DNA of 64,000 nucleotides from Desulfosporosinus sp. I2 (GTDB taxonomy: Bacteria > Bacillota > Desulfitobacteriia > Desulfitobacteriales > Desulfitobacteriaceae): NCBI RefSeq assembly GCF_000960765.1, contig NZ_JYNH01000010.1:1-64000 (forward strand), in the 5' to 3' direction. Position 1 is the first letter of the stretch. Each line of letters starts with the position of its first letter. The notes beneath the pieces are model-generated. The model was not told the origin of the DNA and did no database searches. It worked only from the letters and a program-made list of their open reading frames with translations. Shown here one piece after another: positions 54,412 to 63,488 of the stretch. The position numbers and the translations under genes are program-made.

Positions 54412-54494
54412 GTGTCCCTCACCCTTTCGACTGGGACTTTCGTCCTAATTCATTTATGTGTCCCATACTCTCGCGATTGGGACTTTCGTCCTAA
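54412..54494 (-). promoter_or_regulatory. Tandem 46-bp switch-like leader of the CheY-like gene
   Basis: Two direct copies, period 46 bases, of TTAGGACGAAAGTCCCA-N13-GGGACAC (minus strand). In each, GGAC and GTCC form a GAAA-tetraloop hairpin, while the same GTCCC can instead pair with the downstream GGGAC. In the copy next to the gene, that GGGAC overlaps the ribosome binding site GAGGG nine bases before ATG, so the two pairings would be ON and OFF states. I do not recognise a known riboswitch class. Confidence 0.6.
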
Positions 54495-54560
54495 ACTAGT
54501 TAATTCGCGTTTATATCCTTATTTTCCTGCACGAAAATCCATATTTTGAAACAAGCTTTA

Positions 54561-55136
54561 TTATTTTTTTGCTGTTACAGTAATTTTATCCAATCGAACA
54601 TTGGTTACTCGTAAAACGATCTCTTGAATGAGAATCACGTCGTTCGGCGTTAGCTTTTGAGAATAAACAATGACCGTAACACTTTCCTGAAAAACATCTG
54701 CCACTGCATCCTGAAATCCTTTGATTTTAAGCAGATTCTCTATTTCGCCTTCTCTTTGTATTTTCGTACTAAGTTCAAGCCATTTTTCTTGCGCTTGAAC
54801 TTTACTCTTTTCCACGCTTGAATTGAGTAATTCAGAGAGCATAGCCTTAGTCTCTTGGCGAAACTGGTCACGCTTTAATCGATAATTCACGAAGTAATTT
54901 TCGCCGGATACGTCTTGTTTGACTGATTCAACTTGAAATTCAATGGTAGGTCCCTCCGCTGGAGCAATTACCGGAATATCCACCTGGCTAGAAAAGTGGG
55001 CTTTTGGATTAGCCGTCATTAAGATGATTCCTGAAATTCCAAAGATGACTGCCAACCCTATTAGGCTTAAGAGCCATAATCGAGTTTTACGTCCTAAAAT
55101 CATAATAACCGGGCGTCTATTTGGAAAAACCATCAT
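54561..55136 (-). CDS. spoIIIAH: Stage III sporulation protein AH
   Basis: 191 aa. One N-terminal membrane segment (LWLLSLIGLAVIFGISGIIL) and a C-terminal ring-forming YscJ/FliF-like domain (about 90-191). In Bacillus the mother-cell SpoIIIAH binds forespore SpoIIQ to make the feeding-tube channel across the two membranes. Start overlaps the spoIIIAG stop (TATGATG). Last gene of the operon. Confidence 0.92.
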   Translation of the reverse strand: MMVFPNRRPVIMILGRKTRLWLLSLIGLAVIFGISGIILMTANPKAHFSSQVDIPVIAPAEGPTIEFQVESVKQDVSGENYFVNYRLKRDQFRQETKAMLSELLNSSVEKSKVQAQEKWLELSTKIQREGEIENLLKIKGFQDAVADVFQESVTVIVYSQKLTPNDVILIQEIVLRVTNVRLDKITVTAKK

Positions 55137-55702
55137 ACTTCACCCATTGGAACAACCGTGATCCTCGCGCTCGGAATATTCAAGAGCGTTTGAACCGCTG
55201 AATGAATCCCCTCTCTCACCTTTGCATCCCTCGCCCCCTCAGCAATGACCAAAATACCCGCTATCTCTGGACGATCTTCCATCACCATCACGGGTTGAGA
55301 CGAACCACTGGGTAGAACCACTTGGTTATTTTCCGTAATCTCTGTCGTTTCTCGCGTCCCCCCCGTTTTATCTGTTTCCTTATTCGTTCGTTTCGTAACG
55401 TTATTATTCCTAGCGTACTCATTTTTTAGTCCAGTCATAAAGCTCACTGAAACTTGAACCTTACCAACTCCGTTCATCATTAAGAGATTCGTTTGGAGTT
55501 TACTTTCCAGCTCTTTTTCCAGCAAACCAATTTTTGTATTGGTTGCAGAAATGTTGGTTTGGGCTGATTTAGCTTGTAGACTCTGACTAGGATCTACGGC
55601 TCCTTTCCCAAGGTAGATAAAGGACATCCCCACAACGATGACGGCGACTAACCCAACCAACACCTTATCTGATGAAATCTGTTTCATCCAATTCACCTTC
55701 AT
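55133..55702 (-). CDS. spoIIIAG: Stage III sporulation protein AG
   Basis: 189 aa; N-terminal membrane segment (VLVGLVAVIVVGMSFIYLG), then a ring-forming domain with VQVSVSFMTGLKNEYARN and the C-terminal REGIHSAVQTLLNIPSARITVVPM. Forms the large mother-cell ring of the channel with AH. ATG after AAAGGAG. Confidence 0.92.
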   Translation of the reverse strand: MKVNWMKQISSDKVLVGLVAVIVVGMSFIYLGKGAVDPSQSLQAKSAQTNISATNTKIGLLEKELESKLQTNLLMMNGVGKVQVSVSFMTGLKNEYARNNNVTKRTNKETDKTGGTRETTEITENNQVVLPSGSSQPVMVMEDRPEIAGILVIAEGARDAKVREGIHSAVQTLLNIPSARITVVPMGEV

Positions 55703-55727
55703 TTTGCTCCTTTCATTCCATTACTTT

Positions 55728-56309
55728 CTAACTTTCTTGAACGAAAATAATATTTTTGGATAAATTCATCAACGTAGCGATACGTTCTCGAACCTCTTCC
55801 GCCCTCTGTGAGAGAGTTTTCGCAGGTAAAGTGGACTTATCGATAATAATAGGTTGCACACTCTGAATTTCTTCTTTAGCTGAGGTTAACATAACCCTAA
55901 CCTTAGTAATCTTAGGCTGATCATTGAAACCTCCGCCTCCCTCCTCAAATTCAACATCGACTTCCGCCGTTTTAACTCCAGGTGTACCCAATACAAGCGC
56001 TTTAATCTGGTTGTTCAGAATCAGACGGTATTGCTCCTGAACAGCATTTCGTCCAATTTTAACCCCTTGTCTTTCTGAAGCAAGAGCTGGCAAATCCTGA
56101 GGAATTGTGGCTGTCCAAGCTGGAATTTCCATTGACAATGGCGTATGTAAAAGTGTGGTAATTGGCGCAAGAACTGCTGAAATAACGAATAATCCCATCA
56201 CCATTTGAACAAAACCACGCATTGATTTATTGGGTAAAAGCATCTCAAGAAATGTGGCCAAAAGTAGAATGACCGCCAAATTACGTACTAGTGTTTGCAA
56301 CGTTTGCAC
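55728..56309 (-). CDS. spoIIIAF: Stage III sporulation protein AF
   Basis: 193 aa. Two N-terminal membrane segments (LAVILLLATFLEMLLP; FVQMVMGLFVISAVLAPI) and a soluble ring-building C-domain. GTG start after GGAGG. Part of the spoIIIA channel. Confidence 0.92.
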   Translation of the reverse strand: MQTLQTLVRNLAVILLLATFLEMLLPNKSMRGFVQMVMGLFVISAVLAPITTLLHTPLSMEIPAWTATIPQDLPALASERQGVKIGRNAVQEQYRLILNNQIKALVLGTPGVKTAEVDVEFEEGGGGFNDQPKITKVRVMLTSAKEEIQSVQPIIIDKSTLPAKTLSQRAEEVRERIATLMNLSKNIIFVQES

Positions 56310-56322
56310 AATGGTCGCCTCC

Positions 56323-57501
56323 TTAGTGCAACATCACTGAAAAAGTCCCCGTTCCAACAACCACGGCTACGGACATAAAAAACATGATTCCAACTGATGC
56401 GACAGTCACTAAAATCAAGATTAAGCTTTTAGACATATCTTGGAGACTGTCCGCAAGGGCCTTTTCGCCAAGAGGTTCAATGAGGGCAGCGGAGATTCGA
56501 AAGACTAGGATCATCGCTAAAATTTTCACCAAAGGTCCCAAACAGATAATGATAATGGCGATCAAAGCTATGATTCCAACCGCGTTTTTAAGAAGTAAAC
56601 CAGACGTGATCACTAATTCAACAGCATCTTTAAAAAATTTACCCACAACAGGAATAAGATCCGCTGAATACTTAGCGGTACGAAAAACTACGCTATCGGC
56701 AACCCCACCAGTCACTCCTTGAACTGTCATGACTCCGATAAACACAGTCATGATAACTCCCAAGGAAAGTTTCCCGGCAAATTCGAAAAGTCCAGCCAGT
56801 TTATTAAGTCTAAACTGTTCTGAGATATGATTAAAAAGTTTAATGATGGCCGCGAGAAAAAAGAGCGGTAAAATAATCGTTTTAATCATGGTAGCTAAGA
56901 CTGTCAGACTACCCATAACCAAGGGTTTAAATAATGCTGCACTCGTCAGATTTCCCATTGTTATTAATAAGGTTAGAATCACTGGAAACATCGTCTGCAT
57001 TAGACTTGTCATCTGTTCAATAGCCCCTGTAGCAATGCTTAATGCCTCCCTAAATGACGTAATAGCAAGACTTAAAAGAACTAAATACGTCATCACCTGG
57101 GCGGTTTTTCCAACACTTCCCTCAAACGCAACTTGAAGTTGACCTAAAACCGCCCCTAATACAGCTAAAATTAACAGTTTGCCAATCAGTGGAGCCGTAC
57201 CTAGAATCTGATGACCCAGTAAGGCTAACAAAGTATGTCCAATATTCTCCGGTCGCAAGCTTAGTTTTCCGCTTTTTAAATCATCAAATATACGAACTAG
57301 AGAAAAACCCGGCATCGCTTTCTGAACATCTCCGTCCAGTTGGTCCAAAAATCCTCGCATTTGGCTCAGATCAACTTCTTGTGATAATTCAACCTTTCCA
57401 GTGCTTGGAGATGTAGCTTCCTCAGCAAATACAGGAGAAGTTGTCCCACATAAGAAAATGACAGATAAGACTAAACTTTGGAAGAATCTCAGCAAACACA
57501 T
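56323..57501 (-). CDS. spoIIIAE: Stage III sporulation protein AE
   Basis: About 392 aa multi-pass membrane protein with a cleavable-looking signal sequence (LVLSVIFLCGTTSPVFAEE) and seven or eight hydrophobic segments. Central channel component. Start is ambiguous: GTG 57504, ATG 57501 or TTG 57495 (which best fits GAGGTG spacing). Two bases after spoIIIAD, so coupled. Confidence 0.92.
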   Translation of the reverse strand: MCLLRFFQSLVLSVIFLCGTTSPVFAEEATSPSTGKVELSQEVDLSQMRGFLDQLDGDVQKAMPGFSLVRIFDDLKSGKLSLRPENIGHTLLALLGHQILGTAPLIGKLLILAVLGAVLGQLQVAFEGSVGKTAQVMTYLVLLSLAITSFREALSIATGAIEQMTSLMQTMFPVILTLLITMGNLTSAALFKPLVMGSLTVLATMIKTIILPLFFLAAIIKLFNHISEQFRLNKLAGLFEFAGKLSLGVIMTVFIGVMTVQGVTGGVADSVVFRTAKYSADLIPVVGKFFKDAVELVITSGLLLKNAVGIIALIAIIIICLGPLVKILAMILVFRISAALIEPLGEKALADSLQDMSKSLILILVTVASVGIMFFMSVAVVVGTGTFSVMLH

Positions 57502-57505
57502 CACC

Positions 57506-57892
57506 TCACGGAACGAGTCGTACCAGCGACTCTGTAATAGCTACAATAATAGGGATCGCTAAGAGGATAACCCCAATTTTAGCTGCCAGCTCAATTTTCG
57601 TTGCCAACGAGTTTTCTCCAGCATCACGGCAGATTTGAGCACCGAACTCGGCCAGATAGGCTACACCTACAATCTTTAAAATAATGAGTAAATAATATGA
57701 GCTGATATTGGCTTGATCGGCAAGTGTTTGAAGTAATTCAACAATTACTTTGACTTTACTTAAGACAAGTATGAAAATTGAGGCTCCAGCCAGAATCGTG
57801 AGCTGTAAGGCTATTTCTGGTCGAATCTGCTTGAGGACAACACTCATAATTGTAACGATTAGGGCTAGTCCTACGATTTGCCATATCTCCAC
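57506..57892 (-). CDS. spoIIIAD: Stage III sporulation protein AD
   Basis: 128 aa, four hydrophobic segments; SpoIIIAC/AD family (LIILKIVGVAYLAEFGAQICRDAGE). Membrane channel component. Fourth gene of the operon, 12 bases after spoIIIAC. Confidence 0.93.
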   Translation of the reverse strand: MEIWQIVGLALIVTIMSVVLKQIRPEIALQLTILAGASIFILVLSKVKVIVELLQTLADQANISSYYLLIILKIVGVAYLAEFGAQICRDAGENSLATKIELAAKIGVILLAIPIIVAITESLVRLVP

Positions 57893-57903
57893 GCTTTAGC
57901 CCC

Positions 57904-58101
57904 CTAATAAAGGTTGAAAACACTCTTAACTAGAGTAAATAACTCCGCTATTGACTGAACTACAATATAGAGAACTACAATGACGCCCATAATTGTTACG
58001 CCCTGAGCCATTTCACTGCGCCCAGATTGATTAAGTACGGTTGCTAAGATACCAACTAAAATTCCAATTCCAGCCACAGTGATAATTAGATTGAAGCTCA
58101 T
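57904..58101 (-). CDS. spoIIIAC: Stage III sporulation protein AC
   Basis: 65 aa with two hydrophobic segments, paralogous to part of AD. ATG 58101 (MSFNLIITVAG) follows GGGGGAGGAG; a longer frame to 58176 would start within spoIIIAB and lacks a ribosome site. Confidence 0.93.
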   Translation of the reverse strand: MSFNLIITVAGIGILVGILATVLNQSGRSEMAQGVTIMGVIVVLYIVVQSIAELFTLVKSVFNLY

Positions 58102-58121
58102 TTCCCGTCTCCTCCCCCAGA

Positions 58122-58631
58122 TTAAATCAGAATGAGCACTCCTGCGATCCCGCCTAAAAAGCCTAAATAAGACCACATTTTCGCTTGTTTAACCGACCAA
58201 ATATCTGCTTGTTCCTTCGTTAAAGTAAGTTGGCGTAATACAAGCTCTAGTTGTTTATGTTGCTCGGTACGATCTGATCGACCTAATCCTTTTCCGACAT
58301 CACGGATCACTTGCCAATCTTCTGGTTTTAGACAGAAATGAGCTTTTTGACACAATATTGTCGCTTTCCAAGCAATATTGGCTGCCTCTCCCCTCTCCAA
58401 ACGTTCTTGAAGGTCTTTGAAAAAGCCTTGCCAAGGCATATCTGTTCGTTCTTTTACTATGCCAAAAGCCTCAGGCAAAGGGGTTGCGCCCCAAACAATT
58501 TCCGTGTCTAAGAGAGTCAGGGCCATTAAAAACTCTCGCAATTCAGAGGGTCGCCGCCTGATTCGGTCAGCAAGCCACAGACCAGAGGACCCGCAACCAG
58601 CTATGAGGACAATACACCCAAGGATCAGCAT
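58122..58631 (-). CDS. spoIIIAB: Stage III sporulation protein AB
   Basis: 169 aa GspF-like. N- and C-terminal membrane segments (ILGCIVLIAGCGSSGLWLAD; YLGFLGGIAGVLILI) flanking a soluble helical domain (LTLLDTEIVWGATPLPEAF). Recruits the AA ATPase. Start overlaps the spoIIIAA stop (TAATG). Confidence 0.92.
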   Translation of the reverse strand: MLILGCIVLIAGCGSSGLWLADRIRRRPSELREFLMALTLLDTEIVWGATPLPEAFGIVKERTDMPWQGFFKDLQERLERGEAANIAWKATILCQKAHFCLKPEDWQVIRDVGKGLGRSDRTEQHKQLELVLRQLTLTKEQADIWSVKQAKMWSYLGFLGGIAGVLILI

Positions 58632-59704
58632 TACAGGATCCTCCCAGTTCTTAGATTATAAACTCCTTCAATGGTTCCTGGTCCCGATTGCCTACTTAAA
58701 ACGACCAAGCGTTCAAAGACTCCTTGATTTAGCAGTTGCGCTAAGACTGGCCGATTTTGTGCTTCTTCCAATGAACTGGCATGGGCAGTACTTAGGATTT
58801 GTACCCCCGTGCGTAAGGCATCCAGTAGGGCAGAAACATCGTCTGCATGACCGAGTTCATCCATGGCCATAACTTGAGGTGCCATAGAACGAACCAACAT
58901 ACTCATTCCAAAGGCTTTCGGGCACCCATCTAACACGTCCGTACGATAACCTAAGTCGTAGGTTGGCACCCCTTGCCACATCCCAGCAAGTTCTCCTCGT
59001 TCGTCCACAACTCCGACAGTTTGCCCATTTAACCCTAATTGTGGTACACCGTTACTAATTAAACGAATCAGTTCCCTTAAGAGGGTCGTTTTGCCAGCTC
59101 GAGGAGGAGAAATTAAGAGTGTATGAGATACTTTTCCATCCGCTAAAAGTAAGGGCAAGATCTTTAAACCCCTTCCTTTCATACTCCGTGAAATCCGGAT
59201 ATTTAAGGAAGATACATGCTTCATAGTCTGGATTTTCCCATGTTGTAAGACTGCCTCTCCTGATACCCCAACCCTGTTTCCTCCTGGGAGAGTCAAAAAG
59301 CCCTGTTTAAGATCTTCCTCAGCCGCGTAAACAGAGCTATGGGTCATCCGTTCTAAAGTACTGGCCAGATCCTCACGGTTTACCCGATAGGCCTTATCCG
59401 GGCTTGTTACTCTTCCTTCCTGATTAATAAAATAGTCCTTGTCTGATGTTCGAACCAAGAGTGGTTGATCCATCCTCAATCGCAGCTCTTCGACCTCTTC
59501 AAAGCCTACATCTTTAATTCTGGTTAAGATCGAACGTATCTCTTCGCCGAACCATCTGGATATCTCCATCCATAACACCGCACTTTGATTCGACTTAGAA
59601 TAACGCTCCTCCGTTTGAGAGGTCATAGACTCGGGTAAATCGATATGCTTAGTGTGTAGCAGTTCCGGTGTTTGAACGACAGATAGTTTGTAATGTAGCG
59701 ACAC
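58631..59704 (-). CDS. spoIIIAA: Stage III sporulation protein AA (secretion-type ATPase)
   Basis: 357 aa cytosolic ATPase of the mother cell, related to type II/IV secretion ATPases, powering the SpoIIIA channel. LPGGNRVGVSGEAV, Walker A PPRAGKTTLLRELI, Walker B VVDERGELAGMWQG, and AMDELGHADDV. GTG start after AAGGGGGG. The N-terminal 50 residues are longer than in Bacillus (307 aa), so an internal start is possible (ATG at MTSQTEE or MEISRWF). First gene of the eight-gene operon; a sigma-E promoter could not be assigned with confidence. Confidence 0.93.
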   Translation of the reverse strand: MSLHYKLSVVQTPELLHTKHIDLPESMTSQTEERYSKSNQSAVLWMEISRWFGEEIRSILTRIKDVGFEEVEELRLRMDQPLLVRTSDKDYFINQEGRVTSPDKAYRVNREDLASTLERMTHSSVYAAEEDLKQGFLTLPGGNRVGVSGEAVLQHGKIQTMKHVSSLNIRISRSMKGRGLKILPLLLADGKVSHTLLISPPRAGKTTLLRELIRLISNGVPQLGLNGQTVGVVDERGELAGMWQGVPTYDLGYRTDVLDGCPKAFGMSMLVRSMAPQVMAMDELGHADDVSALLDALRTGVQILSTAHASSLEEAQNRPVLAQLLNQGVFERLVVLSRQSGPGTIEGVYNLRTGRIL

Positions 59705-59778
59705 GTCATTGCCCCCCTTGATAAAAGGTATGTCCTGCTTTCAGGATTTAGACATCCTCCTTAGCAAAAAAAAGTAAT

Positions 59779-59838
59779 GTGCAAGTCAGGGACGGTTCTT
59801 GACTTGCATGATCGTGCAAGTTGGGGACGGTTTCTGAC
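59779..59838 (+). repeat. REP-like tandem repeat
   Basis: Two copies of GTGCAAGT(C/T)(A/G)GGGACGG followed by TT(C/T)(T/C)TGAC, period 35 bases. The first also has GCAAGTCA (59781) and TGACTTGC (59800) as an inverted pair, a hairpin. Repetitive GGGACGGTTC units of this type are dispersed in many Firmicutes and are associated with REP-type Y1 transposases. Confidence 0.6.
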
Positions 59839-60121
59839 GAGGAAGTTTCTTAGCACGTTCGCACAACGTTCCATTGCTATTCGCTTGTCGCTCAGGCTAA
59901 ACCGCAAAACTTCTGGGCTTTCTGCATGTGCGTCGCTCCTTGCCATCCTTGGCACCGCGACATCAGTCCATCACGACACCTTGCCATCCATGGCGGTGTT
60001 CTAATCTCGAACATCCTTGTTCGAGTCATGGACAAGTCCAGTTGCGGTTCTTCACGCCTGATCAACTGCGCTCATTGACGCAATTCCACTAATCGTGCGC
60101 TCTAAGCTAAGAAACTTCCTC
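59839..60121. mobile_element. MITE-like element with 16-bp terminal inverted repeats
   Basis: GAGGAAGTTTCTTAGC at 59839-59854 and its exact reverse complement at 60106-60121 bound 283 bases that contain no credible gene. Size and termini fit a miniature inverted-repeat element; no clear target duplication was seen. The inner sequence holds the first of the two 60-base direct repeats of this island. Confidence 0.5.
59941..60001 (+). repeat. Direct repeat of the island, copy 1
   Basis: GCCATCCTTGGCACCGC-GACA...CCATCCATGGCGGTG. A second copy with the same TCC(T/A)TGGC pair lies at 60701-60765, 760 bases away in the same orientation. Confidence 0.5.
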
Positions 60122-60389
60122 TGGCTTAGGTCGACGGGGTTTGGAACGCAAGTATATGCGGTTCTTCTTGCATTGTTTAACGAGCACATCCGCTTTGTGA
60201 CAGCTAAACCATTAAAATACGTGTGTCTATAATTTTGGACCAAGGGATTTTTTCTAATCCGTTACCACTAACGGATCAACGTAAAAACAGCGTCAGACTG
60301 AGTTAGCAAAACTTACGAAGACAGGTAATGAAGGATAGCACTTGGTTGCACTTATTAGGGTGTCCACTAGCAAAAGATCATAGAGAAAA

Positions 60390-60589
60390 ACAGAGAACTA
60401 GATGCAACAGTAAAACGAGAGAAAAACGAATTTTGGTCTTACATATCAGAGCACGCTAAATGAGCCCCAAAAAGCAGAACCATAGTTCATTTGGAAGCTG
60501 GAAAATATAATCCGTCTCTAAAATTAGCCTATGATATTGCAAAAATATTTAACGTTCCTATCGAAGAAATCTTCACTTATAGGGATTAG
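60390..60589 (+). pseudogene. Decayed XRE/HTH_3 transcriptional regulator
   Basis: The frame ending at TAG 60589 encodes TIVHLEAGKYNPSLKLAYDI and then AKIFNVPIEEIFTYRD, the second half of a short Cro/XRE-type DNA-binding protein. Upstream the same frame contains a stop (TGA) and a poorly conserved N-terminal half (REKNEFWSYISEHAK), with no start or ribosome site. A broken remnant; no family partner nearby. Confidence 0.6.
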
Positions 60590-60700
60590 TTACCAGAGCG
60601 AGGGTCACGATCTCACGGCGAGAAACCTTTGCGAGAGTCGTAGCCAAACTTGGCTTTAAATCCACTTACTTAAAGCAGGGCGGAACACAAGGTCACCTCC

Positions 60701-60765
60701 CGCCGTCCTTGGCTCCGGTGACACTAGACCATCCATGGTCGTCGGACGTGTTCCGCCGACCATGC
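60701..60765 (+). repeat. Direct repeat of the island, copy 2
   Basis: GCCGTCCTTGGCTCCGGTGACA...CCATCCATGGTCGTCGG, related to copy 1. The sequence around it (60600-60950) is G+C-richer than its neighbours and codes for nothing convincing; together with 59705-60600 it makes a 1.3-kb gene-free island. Confidence 0.5.
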
Positions 60766-61006
60766 GACAAGGACGTCGCTTTGGTCGAAACACTCACCCG
60801 TGTTTCGCCCTGCCCGCTTTCATCAGGATTTAAAGCCCTAGTTTGGCACGACGAACGCAGGGTTGAACAAGTGTGCTCGGGACCCTCTCTTCAGCTGATC
60901 GCCTACTTCCTACAAATGTCGAAAGCCGGGCACACAATAAAGCATGCACCCGGCTTGAAAGGAATCCCTATCAATTTATCAATGTTTCAGTTTGAGCTAA
61001 ACACTT

Positions 61007-63316
61007 TTACATCTTCGATTGCTCAAACAACCTCTCAATCTCCGGCGACGGTACCGCCTTGCTATAAAGGAACCCCTGCATTTGATCGCACGATTTCTCC
61101 TTGAGAAAGGACCGTTGGGTATCCGTCTCTACTCCTTCAGCAATCACATTCAGGTGAAGGTTTTTGGCAAGATGAATGATAGCCGCAACTACTTCCTCCC
61201 CATTTTCGCCTGAACCGATATCTTGAACAAAGCATTGATCGATTTTCAACGTGTCAATAGGCATGCGCCTTAAATAATTTAGTGAAGAAAAGCCAGTACC
61301 AAAATCATCAATGGAAATTCGTACTCCTAACTCTTTAACTCTATTTAACATTTGAAGTGACGTTTTCCCATTATCCATGGCAATACTTTCAGTAATCTCA
61401 AGTTCCAGCCACTTTGGCTCTAAGCCTGTTTCCTCGAGAATTTTCGCAACTAACTTAATAAAATTAGGTTCTCTAAATTGCCAAGCTGAAATGTTAACAG
61501 TTATACGCACGGGTGGATATCCTTTTTCTTGCCACGTCTTATTTTGCCCGCAGGCGGTCCTCAAAACCCATTCTCCTATAGGCACTATCAATCCTGTTTC
61601 CTCTGCAATGGGAATAAAAGAGGCCGGGGAAACTATTCCCAGCTCGATAGAATTCCAGCGAATTAAAGCTTCTAATCCCACAATCGATCCACTTTTAAAA
61701 TCGATCTGGGGCTGATAGTGCAGGACAAGCTCGTCACGGACTATGGCCTTACGCAAACTGTTTTCCGTGGAAAGTCGTTTGTTGGCCCTAATGTTAAGGC
61801 CATTTGTGAAAAATTGGCAATTATTTCGACCTTTTTCCTTAGCGTAATACATAGCAGTATCCGCTTGTTTCACTAAAGTTTCTAGATCCGTCCCATCGTT
61901 CGGATAGAGGCTGATTCCAATACTCGTGCTCAGGTAGATTTCATTGCCATCTAACATAATTGGTTGAGCAAAAACCCCCAAAATCCGTTCGGACACGGAG
62001 GCTGCCTCAAGATCATCCACAATCTCGGGAAGTAAGATTAAGAATTCATCTCCACCCTGTCTGGCAATCGTATCCCCTTCGCGCAATGAACGGCGAACGC
62101 GTTCCGCAACGTGATAAAGAAGCCGATCACCCATATTATGACCCATCGTATCGTTAATCAGTTTGAAACGGTCTAAATCCAAGAACATTACTGCCAGCTT
62201 ACTCTGTTTACGTTTTGCCCGAGCTAATGCTAGCTTTAAATGTTCATTAAAAAGGTAACGGTTGGGGAGTCCTGTTAAAGCATCATGTTGTGCTTGATGA
62301 GTTAATTCTTTCATAAGATTTCGTTTATAACTAACATCATGAAATACTAAAACTGCGCCGATGATAGTTTCATCTCTGTCACGAATAGGAGCCGCCGAGT
62401 CTTCAATCGCGATAGTTAATCCCTGTTTATTAATTAAAACAGTATGGTTTGCTAAACCAACAACATGCCCTGAACGAAGACATTGTTCAATTGGACTTTC
62501 AACCTTCAAACCCGAGTCTTCATTAATAATTTGAAAAACTCGTTCCTCAGAAAGACCCACCGCATCAGCATTAGTCCAACCTGTTAACGCCTCGGCAACC
62601 GGATTCAAGTACTCCACATTGCCACGTACATCGGTCGTGATCACAGCATCTCCAATGGACTCTAGCGTCACTTGGGCTCGTTCTTTCTCCAGCCAAACCT
62701 CGGCTTCTGCTTTCTTACGTTTTGTAATATCGCGAATGAGGCTAACAATAATCGGGTTTCCATTGATTGTTCCACCCTTGGCACTTATATCAATTGGGAA
62801 AACGCTCCCATCTTTACAAACGTGTTTAAGTTCAAACTCCATCCCATTGGGGGCCTTTTCCAAAAAATCCGGTACTGACGATTGGTCCTCAGGTAAACGC
62901 AGCTTATAAACAGGCATATTTGTTAATTCCTGGCGGGTATAACCATAACGCTTTACTGCAGCCTCGTTGGCGTCAATAATCTGTCCTTCTGGATTAATAA
63001 ATATTATCAAATCAAGAACATGCTCTGCTAAAAGCCGATAGCGCTCCAGATGTTCCCGATCTTTTTGCAGGGCTTTCTCAGATTTCTGAAGAGAGTTAAA
63101 TCCCGATTGAACAAGAGCATAAAGAAGCACTGACGTCACAATAATATAGAGCCATTCTTTTGCGGTCGATAACTGGAGTAGCCAATAATGATCTAACACG
63201 ATCAGGCCTAATAAATGATCCGAGAAGAGAATCCAGAGCCCACCAATTAGCGCATAAAGCAAGACTATACGCAAAGGAGTTACCTGGTTCAACATCCCCT
63301 TTTTAATAACTTTCAT
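61007..63316 (-). CDS. Membrane-bound PAS-PAS-GGDEF-EAL protein
   Basis: 769 aa. Two N-terminal membrane segments (IVLLYALIGGLWILFSD; WLYIIVTSVLLYALV), two PAS domains (about 95-200 and 215-330), a GGDEF domain with the intact RQGGDEFLIL site and an EAL domain with GLEALIRWN, NIS, LEITES, DDFGTGFSSLNYL, LKID, AEGVE and QGFLYSKA. So both cyclase and phosphodiesterase sites look complete; net c-di-GMP effect unknown. PAS domains suggest redox or small-molecule sensing. ATG with GAAGGAGG. Upstream 172-base gap has the dyad below and no riboswitch seen. Confidence 0.95.
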   Translation of the reverse strand: MKVIKKGMLNQVTPLRIVLLYALIGGLWILFSDHLLGLIVLDHYWLLQLSTAKEWLYIIVTSVLLYALVQSGFNSLQKSEKALQKDREHLERYRLLAEHVLDLIIFINPEGQIIDANEAAVKRYGYTRQELTNMPVYKLRLPEDQSSVPDFLEKAPNGMEFELKHVCKDGSVFPIDISAKGGTINGNPIIVSLIRDITKRKKAEAEVWLEKERAQVTLESIGDAVITTDVRGNVEYLNPVAEALTGWTNADAVGLSEERVFQIINEDSGLKVESPIEQCLRSGHVVGLANHTVLINKQGLTIAIEDSAAPIRDRDETIIGAVLVFHDVSYKRNLMKELTHQAQHDALTGLPNRYLFNEHLKLALARAKRKQSKLAVMFLDLDRFKLINDTMGHNMGDRLLYHVAERVRRSLREGDTIARQGGDEFLILLPEIVDDLEAASVSERILGVFAQPIMLDGNEIYLSTSIGISLYPNDGTDLETLVKQADTAMYYAKEKGRNNCQFFTNGLNIRANKRLSTENSLRKAIVRDELVLHYQPQIDFKSGSIVGLEALIRWNSIELGIVSPASFIPIAEETGLIVPIGEWVLRTACGQNKTWQEKGYPPVRITVNISAWQFREPNFIKLVAKILEETGLEPKWLELEITESIAMDNGKTSLQMLNRVKELGVRISIDDFGTGFSSLNYLRRMPIDTLKIDQCFVQDIGSGENGEEVVAAIIHLAKNLHLNVIAEGVETDTQRSFLKEKSCDQMQGFLYSKAVPSPEIERLFEQSKM

Positions 63317-63429
63317 TTTACAGGCCTCCTTCCTAGAGTGAGTTATATTCTCTAATTTTAATGATTTTCCTGCCGATTAAACTCGAGTTTCACAATTAAT
63401 CCATTAAAATTGATACCGTTAAAGCAATA

Positions 63430-63471
63430 GCAGAGCGCTAACGGTCATTTAACCTGACTGTAGCGCTCTGC
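63430..63471. terminator. 18-bp dyad between rnj and the GGDEF-EAL gene
   Basis: GCAGAGCGCTAACGGTCA / TGACTGTAGCGCTCTGC with a 7-base loop. Long stem but weak U-tracts; it follows the RNase J stop by 18 bases, so it is probably its terminator. Confidence 0.6.
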
Positions 63472-63488
63472 TTAAAACGAACGATTGA

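Noticed and set aside
54412-54494. Tandem repeat before the CheY-like gene as a CRISPR or known riboswitch
   Set aside because: Only two copies and no spacers of constant size; the hairpins do not match the c-di-GMP, guanidine, preQ1 or fluoride aptamers I know.
59761-60243. Small frames on both strands between 59.76 and 60.24 kb
   Set aside because: They run through the REP-like and inverted-repeat segments; no conserved motif or start signal.
60709-61104. 131-codon plus-strand frame in the repeat island
   Set aside because: Overlaps the end of the GGDEF-EAL gene, includes a repeat copy and has no ribosome site; composition is not protein-like.
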